Positions 50,264 to 58,698 of a stretch of DNA of 64,000 nt are shown here, in pieces. Positions within the stretch are counted from its first letter, which is position 1. Each line of letters starts with the position of its first letter. The translations under genes and the position numbers were made by a program. Source of the DNA: Actinoplanes philippinensis (GTDB lineage Bacteria > Actinomycetota > Actinomycetes > Mycobacteriales > Micromonosporaceae); NCBI RefSeq assembly GCF_900113015.1, contig NZ_FONV01000020.1, positions 84,369-148,368 of the forward strand. The letters run 5' to 3'. The notes under the pieces are model-generated. The model saw only the letters and a list, made by a program, of their open reading frames with translations, had not been told where the DNA came from and ran no database searches.

Positions 50264-50838
50264 GCCCGGGCCCAGGGGATCAGGCGGTCGACGAAAGCGG
50301 CCACCACCCGATCGGGCTCGATGCCGGCGCCGATCGAGGCGCCCAGCATGTCGAGCAGCAGCCCGTCGAGGGCGTAGTGCAGCAGCGCGATCTCGAACGC
50401 CCCACCCGGCAGGCCGGTGGTGGCGTGGAAGGCGACGTCGTCGTGGTAGCCCTGCCGCAGGGTGCCGCCGAGGATCTCGCCGAGGCCGGGCCGCCGCGCG
50501 GCTTCGAGGCGCAGCTCGATCAGGGCGCGGGTCAGCTCCGGCTCGCGGGTGGTGCGCTCCACGATGTACCGCAGGTAGTCGACGAACAGCTCCCGCCCCG
50601 GCGCGCGGCGGGCCAGGCCGGCGACGACGTCCGCGTCCGGCGCGAACCGTTCCATGATCCGTTCGCCGAGGGCGCCGAGGAGCGCGTCGCGGGAGCGGAA
50701 GTAGTTGGAGGCGGTGCCCGCGGGGACGCCGGCCTCGGTGTCGACGGCCCGGTGGGTGAGCCCACGGGCGCCGCTCTCGGCGAGGACGCGCAGGCCCGCG
50801 TCGGCGAGGAGTCGGCGGCGGCCGGGATTTCGCACCAT
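50260..50838 (-). CDS. TetR-family regulator divergent from a DHFR-like gene
   Basis: The 192-residue regulator has an AcrR-type helix-turn-helix (about 6-52; GLTHRAVDTEAGVPAGTASNYFRSRDALL). ATG at 50838 is chosen because upstream sequence is the operator region. An inverted repeat AACCACTA-N6-TAGTGGTT in the 47-bp divergent gap is probably its binding site; it would control itself and the reductase-like gene at 50886. The stop overlaps the acetyltransferase gene by 4 bp. Confidence 0.9.
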   Translation of the reverse strand: MVRNPGRRRLLADAGLRVLAESGARGLTHRAVDTEAGVPAGTASNYFRSRDALLGALGERIMERFAPDADVVAGLARRAPGRELFVDYLRYIVERTTREPELTRALIELRLEAARRPGLGEILGGTLRQGYHDDVAFHATTGLPGGAFEIALLHYALDGLLLDMLGASIGAGIEPDRVVAAFVDRLIPWARA

Positions 50839-50852
50839 GATGCTGTACCTTA

Positions 50853-50874
50853 AACCACTACAGGCATAGTGGTT
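50853..50874. promoter_or_regulatory. TetR operator AACCACTA-N6-TAGTGGTT
   Basis: An 8+8 bp perfect inverted repeat fills the divergent gap between the TetR gene and the reductase-like gene, 14 bp from the TetR start and 11 bp from the reductase start. It is far more AT-rich than its surroundings. Its position overlaps both likely promoters. Confidence 0.8.
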
Positions 50875-50885
50875 AGGGGACACCC

Positions 50886-51500
50886 ATGCGAAAGCTCGCC
50901 TACTTCGTGGCCGCCAGCATCGACGGCTACATCGCGGCGCCCGACGGCACGTGGGATTTCTTCGGCGCGCCGGACGCGTCGATCGCGTTCATGACCGAGC
51001 ACTGCCCGGAGACGCTGCCCACGCACGTGCGCGCGGCGCTCGGCGTCGACGCGCCCAACCGGGTGTTCGACACGGTGCTGATGGGCCGCCACACCTACGA
51101 GCCGGCGTTGCGCGCCGGGATCACCAGTCCGTATGCCCATCTGAAACAGGTCGTCTTCTCCCGTACCATCGCCGGTTCCGACGGTGTTGACGTTGTCGCC
51201 GACGACCCGCCGGCCTTCGTGGCGACGCTGAAGCAGAAGCCGGGCGGCGACATCTGGCTGGCCGGCGGCGGCAACCTGGCGGGGCAGCTGCTGCCGGCCG
51301 TCGACGAGCTGGTGCTCAAGCTCAACCCGGTGATCGCTGGTGGCGGCATCCCGCTGGCGGCGGCCGGCTTCCACCCGCACCGGTTCGTGCTGGAGTCCTC
51401 GACCGCGCTGGCCGACGGCGTGCTGGTGCTGCGTTACCGCACCGCCGCCGGCGCGTACGTCGGATTAGGAACCGCACCGGGCGGGCATGTCGACGGGTGA
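50886..51500 (+). CDS. Dihydrofolate reductase-like (RibD C-terminal domain) protein
   Basis: The 204-residue protein starts RKLAYFVAASIDGYIAAPDG and has VLMGRHTYEPAL, VVFSRTIAG and DIWLAGGGNLAGQLL, the RibD-C/DHFR-like NADPH fold. Members reduce pteridine-type or other small substrates and are often regulated by TetR proteins. SD AGGGGA precedes the ATG. It is controlled by the divergent TetR gene. Confidence 0.9.
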   Translation: MRKLAYFVAASIDGYIAAPDGTWDFFGAPDASIAFMTEHCPETLPTHVRAALGVDAPNRVFDTVLMGRHTYEPALRAGITSPYAHLKQVVFSRTIAGSDGVDVVADDPPAFVATLKQKPGGDIWLAGGGNLAGQLLPAVDELVLKLNPVIAGGGIPLAAAGFHPHRFVLESSTALADGVLVLRYRTAAGAYVGLGTAPGGHVDG

Positions 51501-51528
51501 AAGGACATGCAACGCCAGGAGGCAGACG

Positions 51529-51789
51529 ATGACGACCTATGACAGCACCGTGGGCGCCCGGCCGAACATCGGCGACAAGACGGCGGTGAACGCGAGCGCC
51601 GCCCAGGAGAAGATCAAGCAGGCGGTGGAGCCGGTCCGTAAGCGTCCGGTCGTGTCCTCGGCCACCGCGCTCGCCGTCGCGGCCGTCGCCGCGGCCGGGG
51701 TGATCGGCGGCCGCAAGTACGTCCAGTCGCGCCGCCGCAGCCGGTGGCAGCAGCTGCTCGACAAGCTGCCCTTCGACCGGTTCCGCTGA
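51529..51789 (+). CDS. Small membrane-associated protein
   Basis: The 86-residue protein starts at ATG 51529 after AGGAGG. It has one hydrophobic segment (about 45-63; SATALAVAAVAAAGVIGG) followed by a basic tail (RKYVQSRRRSR). No family is recognised. It may be co-transcribed with the reductase-like gene, 28 bp upstream. Confidence 0.6.
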   Translation: MTTYDSTVGARPNIGDKTAVNASAAQEKIKQAVEPVRKRPVVSSATALAVAAVAAAGVIGGRKYVQSRRRSRWQQLLDKLPFDRFR

Positions 51790-51803
51790 GCGACCCGGTT
51801 CCG

Positions 51804-51837
51804 CTGACCCCGTCCATCCCTCGGTGGGCGGGGTCAG
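51804..51837 (+). terminator. Hairpin terminator
   Basis: A 13-bp stem with one T-G wobble (arms 51804-51816 and 51825-51837) and an eight-base loop follows the small membrane protein by 14 bp. Confidence 0.7.
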
Positions 51838-51930
51838 GGTCATCCCGGAGATGTTCTGCTCCGAAGGGTGACGTGCCCCTCCGGGACCACGCCGGATCCG
51901 GTTTCCGCCGCTGCAAAATAGCGTTCCGGT

Positions 51931-52326
51931 GTGCCCACATCCCAGCCCCGCCGGTGGCCCGTCGCCCTGGTCCGGGTACTCGCCCTCATCACTCTGCTGC
52001 AGGTGTTGCTGCAGGCCGCCCTCGCCGGTGGCTTCATCAGCGGCCACGTCGGCTACCTGACCGCGCACAGCGTCAACGGCTCCCTGCTGGTGCTCACCGT
52101 GATGGCCCTCGGCGTCGCGACGATCCTGCTGTTCCGTCCCGGCCGGGGCCCGTGGTGGCCGATCCTGCTCAGCGCCGTCCTGTGGTGGATGGTCGCCGTC
52201 CAGGTCGGTGTCGGCTTCGCCCGGCTGGTCGGCCTGCACATCCCGCTCGGCGCGTCGATCCTGGCGCTGACCGGCGCGTTCGCCTGGTGGTCGTTCAGCT
52301 ACCGCCCCCGGCCGGTGACGGCATGA
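51931..52326 (+). CDS. Four-helix membrane protein ahead of the multicopper oxidase
   Basis: The 131-residue protein has four hydrophobic helices with short loops and no clear metal-ligand pattern. Its start is GTG at 51931. The TGA overlaps the ATG of the multicopper oxidase by 4 bp, so the two are translationally coupled. It may serve as a membrane anchor or copper handler for the oxidase; this is inference from gene order. Confidence 0.7.
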   Translation: MPTSQPRRWPVALVRVLALITLLQVLLQAALAGGFISGHVGYLTAHSVNGSLLVLTVMALGVATILLFRPGRGPWWPILLSAVLWWMVAVQVGVGFARLVGLHIPLGASILALTGAFAWWSFSYRPRPVTA

Positions 52327-53816
52327 GGCGCCGCAACGTCCTGGCCCTGGCCGGCGCCGCCACGCTGGCCGGCTGCTCCCGGCCGGTCGACGGCCCGGGC
52401 ACCGGCGAGCTTCTGACCAGCGAGCTGCCGCTTCCGGAACGGTTCCGGACGCCACTGCCGATCCCGCCGGTCGCCCGCCCGGTGAAGGTCACCGCCGACA
52501 CCGACCACTACCTGATCACGCAGCGGGTCGCGCGGGCGGAGCTGATCCCGGGCACGAAGACCGAGATCTGGGGGTACGACGGACTCTTCCCCGGCCCCAC
52601 GCTGCGCGGACGCAAGGGACGCCGCATGGTGGTGACCGTCCGCAACGAGCTGCCGGTGCCGACGTCGACGCACCTGCACGGCGGCGTCACCCCCGCCGAG
52701 TCGGACGGCTTCCCCACCGACCTGATCCTGCCGGCCGGATACTCCCCCGCCCCGCCCGGGCACCACAGCGCCGCCGGCCGGCGCCACGACACCTCCCGTG
52801 ACTACACCTATCCGATGACCCAGCGGGCCGCGACGCTCTGGTACCACGACCACCGGATGGACTTCACCGGCCCGCAGGTGTGGCGCGGCCTGGCCGGGTT
52901 GTTCCTGGTCACCGACGAGGTCGAGGACGCGTTGCCGCTGCCCCGCGACGACCGGGACCTGCCGCTGATGATCTGCGACCGGTCGTTCGCCGCCGACGGC
53001 TCGCTGAAGTACCCGCGGCGCGACACCACCCATCCGGGCGCCGGCGGGATCTTCCACGCCGGGATCTTCGGCGACGTCATCCTGGTCAACGGCGCGCCGT
53101 GGCCGCGGGCCGAGGTGCCCGCCGTCCGCCACCGGCTGCGCCTGGTCAACGCCTCCAACGCCCGCCGCTACCGGTTGTCGCTGTCGGCCGGCACGATCAC
53201 CCAGATCGGCAGCGACGCCGGGCTGCTCGCCGCTCCCCTGCCGCGCGAGGACGTGCTGCTGGCGCCGGGCGAGCGCGTCGACGTGATCGCCGACTTCACC
53301 GGCCTGCCGGCCGGGACCGAGGTCACCATGGCCAACACGCTGGGTGACGGGCCGGCCGGCGACGTGATGCGGTTCGTGATCACCGGCCCGGCCGCCGACG
53401 ACAGCGGCGTCCCGGCACGGCTCAGCGCCGTGGCGGCCCTCGAACGGACGCGGGCGGTCACCGAGCGGCGGTTCGACTTCCGGTTCGGCGGTGGTCTCTG
53501 GACGATCAACAATCAGCCGTACGACCCGGCCGGGACCATGTTCTCGGCCGGACTCGGCACGGTCGAGCTGTGGCGATTCACCAGCGACTTCCACCACCCC
53601 GTCCACGTGCACCTGGCCCACTTCCAGGTGCTGTCCCGCGGCGCGAACGGCCCCGAACCGGGTGACGCCGGCTGGAAGGACACCGTGGACGTGCGCCCGT
53701 ACGAGACGGTCCAGGTCCTGGTCGACCTCAGCGGCCACCGCGGCCGGTACTTGCTGCACTGCCACAATCTGGAACACGAGGACATGGCGATGATGGCCAA
53801 CTTCGACATCGTGTGA
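52323..53816 (+). CDS. Multicopper oxidase, lipoprotein
   Basis: The 497-residue cupredoxin-type oxidase has a short RRR-containing signal and a lipobox LAGC (Cys about 18), so it is probably a membrane-anchored outer-face lipoprotein. The four copper-ligand motifs are complete: HLHGG, WYHDHRM, HPVHVHLAHF and HCHNLEHEDMAMM. Such enzymes oxidise phenols, Cu(I) or other metal ions with O2. It is coupled to the four-helix protein upstream; an OsmC-like gene follows after 10 bp. Confidence 0.92.
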   Translation: MRRRNVLALAGAATLAGCSRPVDGPGTGELLTSELPLPERFRTPLPIPPVARPVKVTADTDHYLITQRVARAELIPGTKTEIWGYDGLFPGPTLRGRKGRRMVVTVRNELPVPTSTHLHGGVTPAESDGFPTDLILPAGYSPAPPGHHSAAGRRHDTSRDYTYPMTQRAATLWYHDHRMDFTGPQVWRGLAGLFLVTDEVEDALPLPRDDRDLPLMICDRSFAADGSLKYPRRDTTHPGAGGIFHAGIFGDVILVNGAPWPRAEVPAVRHRLRLVNASNARRYRLSLSAGTITQIGSDAGLLAAPLPREDVLLAPGERVDVIADFTGLPAGTEVTMANTLGDGPAGDVMRFVITGPAADDSGVPARLSAVAALERTRAVTERRFDFRFGGGLWTINNQPYDPAGTMFSAGLGTVELWRFTSDFHHPVHVHLAHFQVLSRGANGPEPGDAGWKDTVDVRPYETVQVLVDLSGHRGRYLLHCHNLEHEDMAMMANFDIV

Positions 53817-53826
53817 GGGAGACGGG

Positions 53827-54273
53827 ATGGCGCGGTCGCACCACTACGAGGTGATGGTCAGCTGGGCCGGGGAGACCCGCTCGTACCGGTCGTACGAGCG
53901 GGCCCACGAGGTGACCGCCGCCGGCAAAGCGCCGATCGCGGGCAGCTCCGACCCGGCGTTCCGCGGCGACCCGGCCCGCTGGAACCCGGAGGAACTGCTG
54001 GTCGCGTCGCTGGCCCAGTGCCACATGCTGTGGTTCCTGCACCTCTGCGCCGCCGACGGCGTGGTCGTCACCGGCTACACCGACGCGCCCACGGGCGTGA
54101 TGGTGGAGGCCGCCGACGGTGGTGGCGCCTTCGAGGAGGTCGTGCTGCGCCCGAGGGTGACACTCGCCGACCCCGCCCAGGCCGGGCGGCTGCCGGGCCT
54201 GCACGAACGCGCCCACCACCTGTGCTACATCGCCCGTTCGGTGAACTTCCCGGTCCGGCACGAGCCGGCGTGA
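53827..54273 (+). CDS. OsmC-family protein
   Basis: The 148-residue OsmC/Ohr-like protein has the conserved Glu-Glu (NPEELLVASLAQCHML) with the peroxidatic Cys in AQCHM, and a resolving Cys in HHLCYIARSV. It probably reduces organic hydroperoxides. It lies 10 bp after the multicopper oxidase, in the same operon. Confidence 0.92.
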   Translation: MARSHHYEVMVSWAGETRSYRSYERAHEVTAAGKAPIAGSSDPAFRGDPARWNPEELLVASLAQCHMLWFLHLCAADGVVVTGYTDAPTGVMVEAADGGGAFEEVVLRPRVTLADPAQAGRLPGLHERAHHLCYIARSVNFPVRHEPA

Positions 54274-54309
54274 ACCGTACCCCGGATGAGGGTGTTCAGA
54301 TTTTTGACA

Positions 54310-54338
54310 GGCCGGCGATGAATCACCGGGCGCCGGCC
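54310..54338 (+). terminator. Possible terminator after the OsmC gene
   Basis: GGCCGGCG (54310-54317) pairs with CGCCGGCC (54331-54338). It lies 37 bp after the OsmC stop. A TTTTT run lies just before it, not after, so it may work on the opposite strand or not at all. Confidence 0.4.
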
Positions 54339-54382
54339 GGTCTCCCTATCTGTAGAGCACGTCACCCGGAGGGAGAGCCACC

Positions 54383-54646
54383 ATGACCACCAACCTCACC
54401 GCCGCCCGCGCCGAGGCCCTGTTCACGACCGGTCTGGCCACCGGCAGCAGCCCGGCCTTCGAGGTCGTGGACGAGGCCATCCGCACCGCGGTCCGCACCC
54501 ACGGCGGCACCCGAGCATGCGCCGCCGACATGGCCGCCGAGTTCGGCGACCATCCCGAACTGGCCGTGCCCCGGATGCGCTGGGCCCTGGAGACGGTCAC
54601 CCGCCTCTACCCGCCGCGCCGCCGCCAGTGGGCCCTGGTCGCCTGA
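54383..54646 (+). CDS. Small conserved hypothetical protein
   Basis: The 87-residue protein has SD GGAGGGAG before the ATG. It is helical (AFEVVDEAIRTAVRTHGG, AADMAAEFGDHPE) and ends RRRQWALVA. It resembles small actinobacterial proteins of unknown function. No neighbour gives a clue; the sequence turns into minisatellite DNA just after its stop. Confidence 0.7.
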   Translation: MTTNLTAARAEALFTTGLATGSSPAFEVVDEAIRTAVRTHGGTRACAADMAAEFGDHPELAVPRMRWALETVTRLYPPRRRQWALVA

Positions 54647-54659
54647 CCGGCCCCCAGGC

Positions 54660-55372
54660 CCCGCCACCCGGACCTCCGCCCGCCGGACCTCCGCGCGCTA
54701 AGCCTCCGCCCGCCGGACCTCCGCGCGCTAAGCCTCCGCCCGCCGGACCTCCGCTCGCTGGGCCTCCGCTCGCTGGGCCTCCGTGAACCCGACCTCAGGC
54801 CGCCACACATCCGCGGGCCGCGCCTCGGCCGCCACATCTCCGAGAACCGGACCTCCACCGCCAGACCTTCGCGAACCAGGCCGCCGCCCGCCACACTTCG
54901 CGGGCCGGGCCTCCGCCTCCCAGGCCTTCGCGGGCCGGCCCCGCCAACCGCACCTCCGCGAACCGCACCTACACGCGGCCACACCTTCGCAGGCGTAGCC
55001 TCCACCAGTAACCTCCGCGTGTCGGGCCTCGTCCACCACACTGGCGTGAAACGACCTCCACCCGCCGCACCGCCGTGAAGCGGACCCGCACCCGCCAGAC
55101 CTCGTTCGTCAGGCCTTCGCGAGCCGGACCTACACCCACCACACTTGCGTGAACCGGATCTCCGCCGGCGGGGCTGCGGCGAGGCGAGCCGCCACGAGGC
55201 GAGCCGCCGCCAAGCAAGCTACGGCGCCGCGAGCCACCGCGAGCCGAGCCACCGCGAGCCGAGCCGCCGCCAAGCAAGCTACGGCGCCGCAAGCCACCGC
55301 GAGCCGAGCCACCGCGAGCCGAGCCACCGCGAGCCGAGCCACCGCGAGGCGAGCCACCGGGAATTGGGGCAG
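54660..55372. repeat. GC-rich 15-bp minisatellites, degenerate pentapeptide-repeat-like coding pattern
   Basis: Two arrays surround a less regular centre. In the first (about 54660-54785), a 30-bp unit is repeated exactly at 54691-54720 and 54721-54750. On the plus strand one frame reads DLRPP-DLRAL-SLRPP. In the second (about 55180-55372), a 15-bp unit (gagccgagccaccgc) recurs and a 60-bp block is duplicated (55201-55260, 55261-55320; one difference). Read on the minus strand it gives repeated ARLAV units. The five-codon period and central Leu match pentapeptide-repeat proteins, but no complete open gene with a start is found, so this is probably decayed or slippage-expanded sequence. No other gene is seen here. 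Confidence 0.7.
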
Positions 55373-55384
55373 CGCCCGCCGGGC

Positions 55385-56251
55385 TCAGCTGCCGACTCGG
55401 CCGATTATCTCGTCGGCGACCCAGCGAGCGGCGGCCGCCGGGTAGGGCGGGTTCAGCCCGAGGACGATGTGCTCGAAGCCGGCGTCGGCCGCCTCGCGGA
55501 TCGCGTCTCGGGTGGTGGCCGGGCGGTCGTAGGAGACCGGCAGGTGGAGGGAGCGGGTGATCGCCGCCGGGTCCCGGCCGATCTCCGTGCAGTAGCGGTC
55601 CAGCAGGGCGCTGCGCCCGGCGACGTCGGCGATGTCGCCGCCGCCGGGGATGTTCCACAGGTCGGCGTGTTCGGCGACCACCCGCAGCAGCGCCGACGAC
55701 CGGCCGCCGATCATGATCGGCGGATGGGGACGCTGCACCGGTTTCGGGTTGCCGAACGCGCCGGTGACCCGCACGTGCTCGCCGTGGAAGTCGAACGGCT
55801 CGTCGGCGGTCCACAGTCTGCGGATGACGGTGCAGGCCTCGCCGAGAGCGGCCACCGAGTCGGCGAAGTCGTGGTACGGCAGGCCGTGCGCGTCGTACTC
55901 ACGCCTGGCCAGCGGGTGGCTCGGCCGTGATCCGGCGCCGATGCCGAAGTCGAGCCGGCCGCCGGAGACGACGTCCACGGTGGTGGCGATCTTGGCGAGC
56001 ATCGCCGGTGGCCGGAACCGGTTGCTGGTGACGAGCAGGCCCAGGCGCAGCCGCCGGGTCTGTGCGGCCAGCGCCGACAGCAGCGTCCAGCCCTCCAGCA
56101 TCGGGCCGTCGGGGTCGCCGCCGATCGGCAGGAGATGGTCGAACAGCCACGCGTGCTCGATCTCGGCGATGTCGTCGGCGTCCCGCCAGACCTGCTGGAT
56201 GTCCTGGTAGCCGACCTGCATGGGCGCGGTCATGATGCCGAAGCGGGTCAT
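55385..56251 (-). CDS. LLM-class (F420-dependent type) oxidoreductase
   Basis: The 288-residue luciferase-like monooxygenase-family protein has the TIM-barrel start FGIMTAPMQVGYQDIQQVW. It then shows LGLLVTSNRFRPPAMLAKIATTVDVVSGGRLDFGIGAG and PHPPIMIGG, all typical of actinobacterial F420- or FMN-dependent enzymes. The start codon is one base after the aldo/keto reductase stop on the same strand, so the two form an operon. The substrate is unknown. Confidence 0.9.
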   Translation of the reverse strand: MTRFGIMTAPMQVGYQDIQQVWRDADDIAEIEHAWLFDHLLPIGGDPDGPMLEGWTLLSALAAQTRRLRLGLLVTSNRFRPPAMLAKIATTVDVVSGGRLDFGIGAGSRPSHPLARREYDAHGLPYHDFADSVAALGEACTVIRRLWTADEPFDFHGEHVRVTGAFGNPKPVQRPHPPIMIGGRSSALLRVVAEHADLWNIPGGGDIADVAGRSALLDRYCTEIGRDPAAITRSLHLPVSYDRPATTRDAIREAADAGFEHIVLGLNPPYPAAAARWVADEIIGRVGS

Positions 56252-56252
56252 C

Positions 56253-57272
56253 TCAGCGCCTCCGCAGCGAGGCGTCGAGCAGTGACGGCGGCGTGTCGAT
56301 CTTCTCGTCGGGCGCGAGGTCGAGACCGGGCGGCACGATCGCGTCGATGGCGTCGAGCACGTCGGCGGAGAGGACCGTGTCGGCGGCGGCGACCTGGGAG
56401 TGCAGGTGGCCGAGGGTGCGCGGGCCGATGAGCGCGCTGGTCACGCCGGGGTGGGCGGTGACGAACCCGAGCGCCAGCTGGATCAGGCTCAGTCCGGCGT
56501 CGTCGGCGACCTTGACGAGTTGCTCGACGGCGTCGAGGCGGGCGCGGTTGGCCGGGACGGTCAGGTCGAAGCGCTGCCGCAGCATCCCGGAGCGGTAGGT
56601 GCTGATCTCCTGCCCGGCCCGGACGGCGCCGGAGAGCCAGCCGGAGGCCAGCGGGCTCCACACGAGCACGCCCATGCCGTACTCCTGGGTCACCGGCAGC
56701 ACGTGGGTTTCGATGCCACGCTGCAGGATCGAGTAGCTGGGCTGCTCGGTCACGTACCGGCCCAGGTGGTTCTCGCGGGCCGCCCACTGGGCCTGCACGA
56801 TGCGGTGGGCGGGGAACGTGGAGGACCCGAAGTAGCGGATCTTGCCGGCGCGCTGCAGGTCGGTCAGCGCGGACAGGGTCTCCTCGTCGCTGGTCGCCGG
56901 GTCCCACCGGTGGATCTGGTAGAGGTCGACATGGTCGACGCCGAGGCGGCGCAGGCTGTCGTCGAGTGCGGTGACCAGCCAGCGCCGGGAGCCGCCCTGC
57001 CGGTTGCGGTCCTCGCCCATCGGCAGGGTCGCCTTGGTGGCCAGCACGATGTCGTCGCGGCGGCCGGCGATGGCCCGGCCGACGAGCTGCTCGGACTCGC
57101 CGTGGCTGTACATGTCGGCGGTGTCGATCAGGTTGATGCCGGCTTCGAGGGCGGCGTCGATGATCGCGGTGGCTTCGTCCTGGCCGGTGCGCGCCATGGC
57201 GCCGAAGTTCATGGCGCCGAGCGCCAGGGTGCTGACCTGGACACCGGTGCGGCCCAAACTGCGGTACTGCAT
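56253..57272 (-). CDS. Aldo/keto reductase
   Basis: The 339-residue reductase has the catalytic tetrad in DTADMYSHGESE (Asp, Tyr), VLATKATLPMG (Lys) and LYQIHRWDP (His). LGAMNFGAM at the N-terminus is typical of the family. It forms an operon with the LLM-class gene and diverges from a TetR gene across two operators. Both reductases probably modify one small molecule sensed by that TetR protein. Confidence 0.92.
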   Translation of the reverse strand: MQYRSLGRTGVQVSTLALGAMNFGAMARTGQDEATAIIDAALEAGINLIDTADMYSHGESEQLVGRAIAGRRDDIVLATKATLPMGEDRNRQGGSRRWLVTALDDSLRRLGVDHVDLYQIHRWDPATSDEETLSALTDLQRAGKIRYFGSSTFPAHRIVQAQWAARENHLGRYVTEQPSYSILQRGIETHVLPVTQEYGMGVLVWSPLASGWLSGAVRAGQEISTYRSGMLRQRFDLTVPANRARLDAVEQLVKVADDAGLSLIQLALGFVTAHPGVTSALIGPRTLGHLHSQVAAADTVLSADVLDAIDAIVPPGLDLAPDEKIDTPPSLLDASLRRR

Positions 57273-57310
57273 GGTCGTTCCTCCTGGGTGTCTGGCATGC
57301 TGGGCCTAAG

Positions 57311-57357
57311 CGGAACAACGTTCCGGGCCTGACACCAACATACGGAACCGTGTTCCG
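57311..57357. promoter_or_regulatory. Two TetR operators CGGAAC-N3-GTTCCG
   Basis: CGGAACAACGTTCCG (57311-57325) and CGGAACCGTGTTCCG (57343-57357) are 15-bp inverted repeats 32 bp apart. They lie in the gap between the aldo/keto reductase and the TetR gene. The arms are the same; only the central bases differ. Confidence 0.85.
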
Positions 57358-57390
57358 TTTACCAAGAGGCGTGATGGGGGTAACAGTTCC

Positions 57391-57942
57391 GTGGTGGAGA
57401 AGCGCGCCGACGCACGCCGCAATCAGGCGACCCTGCTGGAGGTGGCGGCCGCGGCTTTCGTCGAGTCCGGTGTCAACGTGCCGGTGCGCGACATCGCGGC
57501 GCGGGCGGGTGTCGGCGTCGGCACGATCTACCGGCACTTCCCGACCCGGGCCGATCTGATCGTCGCCGTCTACCACCACCAGATCGAGGCGTGCGCCGCG
57601 GCCGGCCCGGCTCTGCTGGCGGGCAGTGCCACCCCGCATGCCGCGCTGGCCGAGTGGATCGGCCTGTTCGTCGACTTCCTGGTGACGAAACACGGCCTCG
57701 CCGGAGCCTTCCACTCCGACGACGCCGCGTTCCAGAAACTGCACTCGTACTTCCTGGACCGGCTGCTGCCGGTCTGTGCCGACCTGCTCGCGGCGGCCGC
57801 CGCGGCCGGGGAGATCCGGCCCGACGTGGGCGCCCTGGAGCTGATGCGCGGCGTCGGCAACCTGTGCATCGGCGACGGCGACGACAGCCGTTACGACGCC
57901 CGCCGGATGGTCGGCTTCCTCATCGCGGGCCTGCGGACCTGA
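57391..57942 (+). CDS. TetR-family repressor
   Basis: The 183-residue regulator has a TetR helix-turn-helix (about 12-58; NVPVRDIAARAGVGVGTIYRHFPTRADLI). The C-terminal domain is of the TetR_C type found with oxidoreductase genes. The start is GTG at 57391. It is divergent from the reductase operon and probably controls it and itself through the paired operators. Confidence 0.93.
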   Translation: MVEKRADARRNQATLLEVAAAAFVESGVNVPVRDIAARAGVGVGTIYRHFPTRADLIVAVYHHQIEACAAAGPALLAGSATPHAALAEWIGLFVDFLVTKHGLAGAFHSDDAAFQKLHSYFLDRLLPVCADLLAAAAAAGEIRPDVGALELMRGVGNLCIGDGDDSRYDARRMVGFLIAGLRT

Positions 57943-57945
57943 CTG

Positions 57946-58698
57946 TCAGGGCAGCTGGGACGGGCGGTGCGTGGTGATGCGGCCCCCGGCGTGGACGATG
58001 ACCGTCAAGGCGTCGGCCTCGCCGCCCTCCGGGCCCGGCCACCATGCCGCCCACCAGCCCGCCTTCACGCTGGCGTGCAGGAGCGCGCCGCTGTCCAGGC
58101 GCACGTCGACGGCGGTGACGTCCGGCGCGGCCAGCCCGACGATGTTGGACCACTGGCTGTCGCCGTCACCGTAGGAGCTCATCGTCTCCAGGTTGACCGT
58201 GCCGGCCGGCAGGGTGGCCACATAGGTGGACTCGATCAGGCTCATCGAGGCGGCCCGGTCACCGTCGCCGATCATCAGGCACTCGACGATGGTGCCGCCC
58301 TTGCGCTGGATCAGCAGGGTCGCCTCGCCGCGCTGCTCGGCCAGCAACACGTCGGAGGCGGTCGCGGTGGTGGCCCCCGCGACGTCGCCGGCGGCGCAGG
58401 CCCGCGCCTGCGGCAACACCTGCTCACCGGTCCGCGACGTCGGCTCGGCGGTCCACGACGCGACGGCCCGCTCGGCCGAGCCCGGGACCAGGGCCGGCAC
58501 CGCGACGGCGGCGATCGCGCCCAGCGCCGTGGCGGCGGCGCCCGCGACCAGCCATCGGCGCGCCGGCAGGCGGGCGGCGCTCTCCGCGGTCCCGTCGAGC
58601 ACCCGTTCCACGAACGCCTCGGCGCGGGCCCACTCCATCGGGGTGGGCTCCCGGTCGCGGGCCGGGTCGAGGACGGCGAGACGGTCCAGGTCGGTCAT
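57946..58698 (-). CDS. Membrane anti-sigma-like protein paired with ECF sigma factor
   Basis: The 250-residue protein has a cytoplasmic N-terminus (1-45; PTPMEWARAEAFVERVLDG), one membrane helix (about 47-68) and an extracytoplasmic domain with two Cys (RACAAGD and ECLMIG). No zinc-binding HxxxCxxC motif is seen. The ATG overlaps the sigma stop by 4 bp, so the proteins are made together. This arrangement is typical of regulators that hold an ECF sigma factor at the membrane. Confidence 0.75.
   Translation of the reverse strand: MTDLDRLAVLDPARDREPTPMEWARAEAFVERVLDGTAESAARLPARRWLVAGAAATALGAIAAVAVPALVPGSAERAVASWTAEPTSRTGEQVLPQARACAAGDVAGATTATASDVLLAEQRGEATLLIQRKGGTIVECLMIGDGDRAASMSLIESTYVATLPAGTVNLETMSSYGDGDSQWSNIVGLAAPDVTAVDVRLDSGALLHASVKAGWWAAWWPGPEGGEADALTVIVHAGGRITTHRPSQLP

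Noticed and set aside
54607..55041. Minus-strand Arg-rich frame across the first minisatellite.
   Set aside because: Translation of repeat DNA without start signals; kept only as a repeat.
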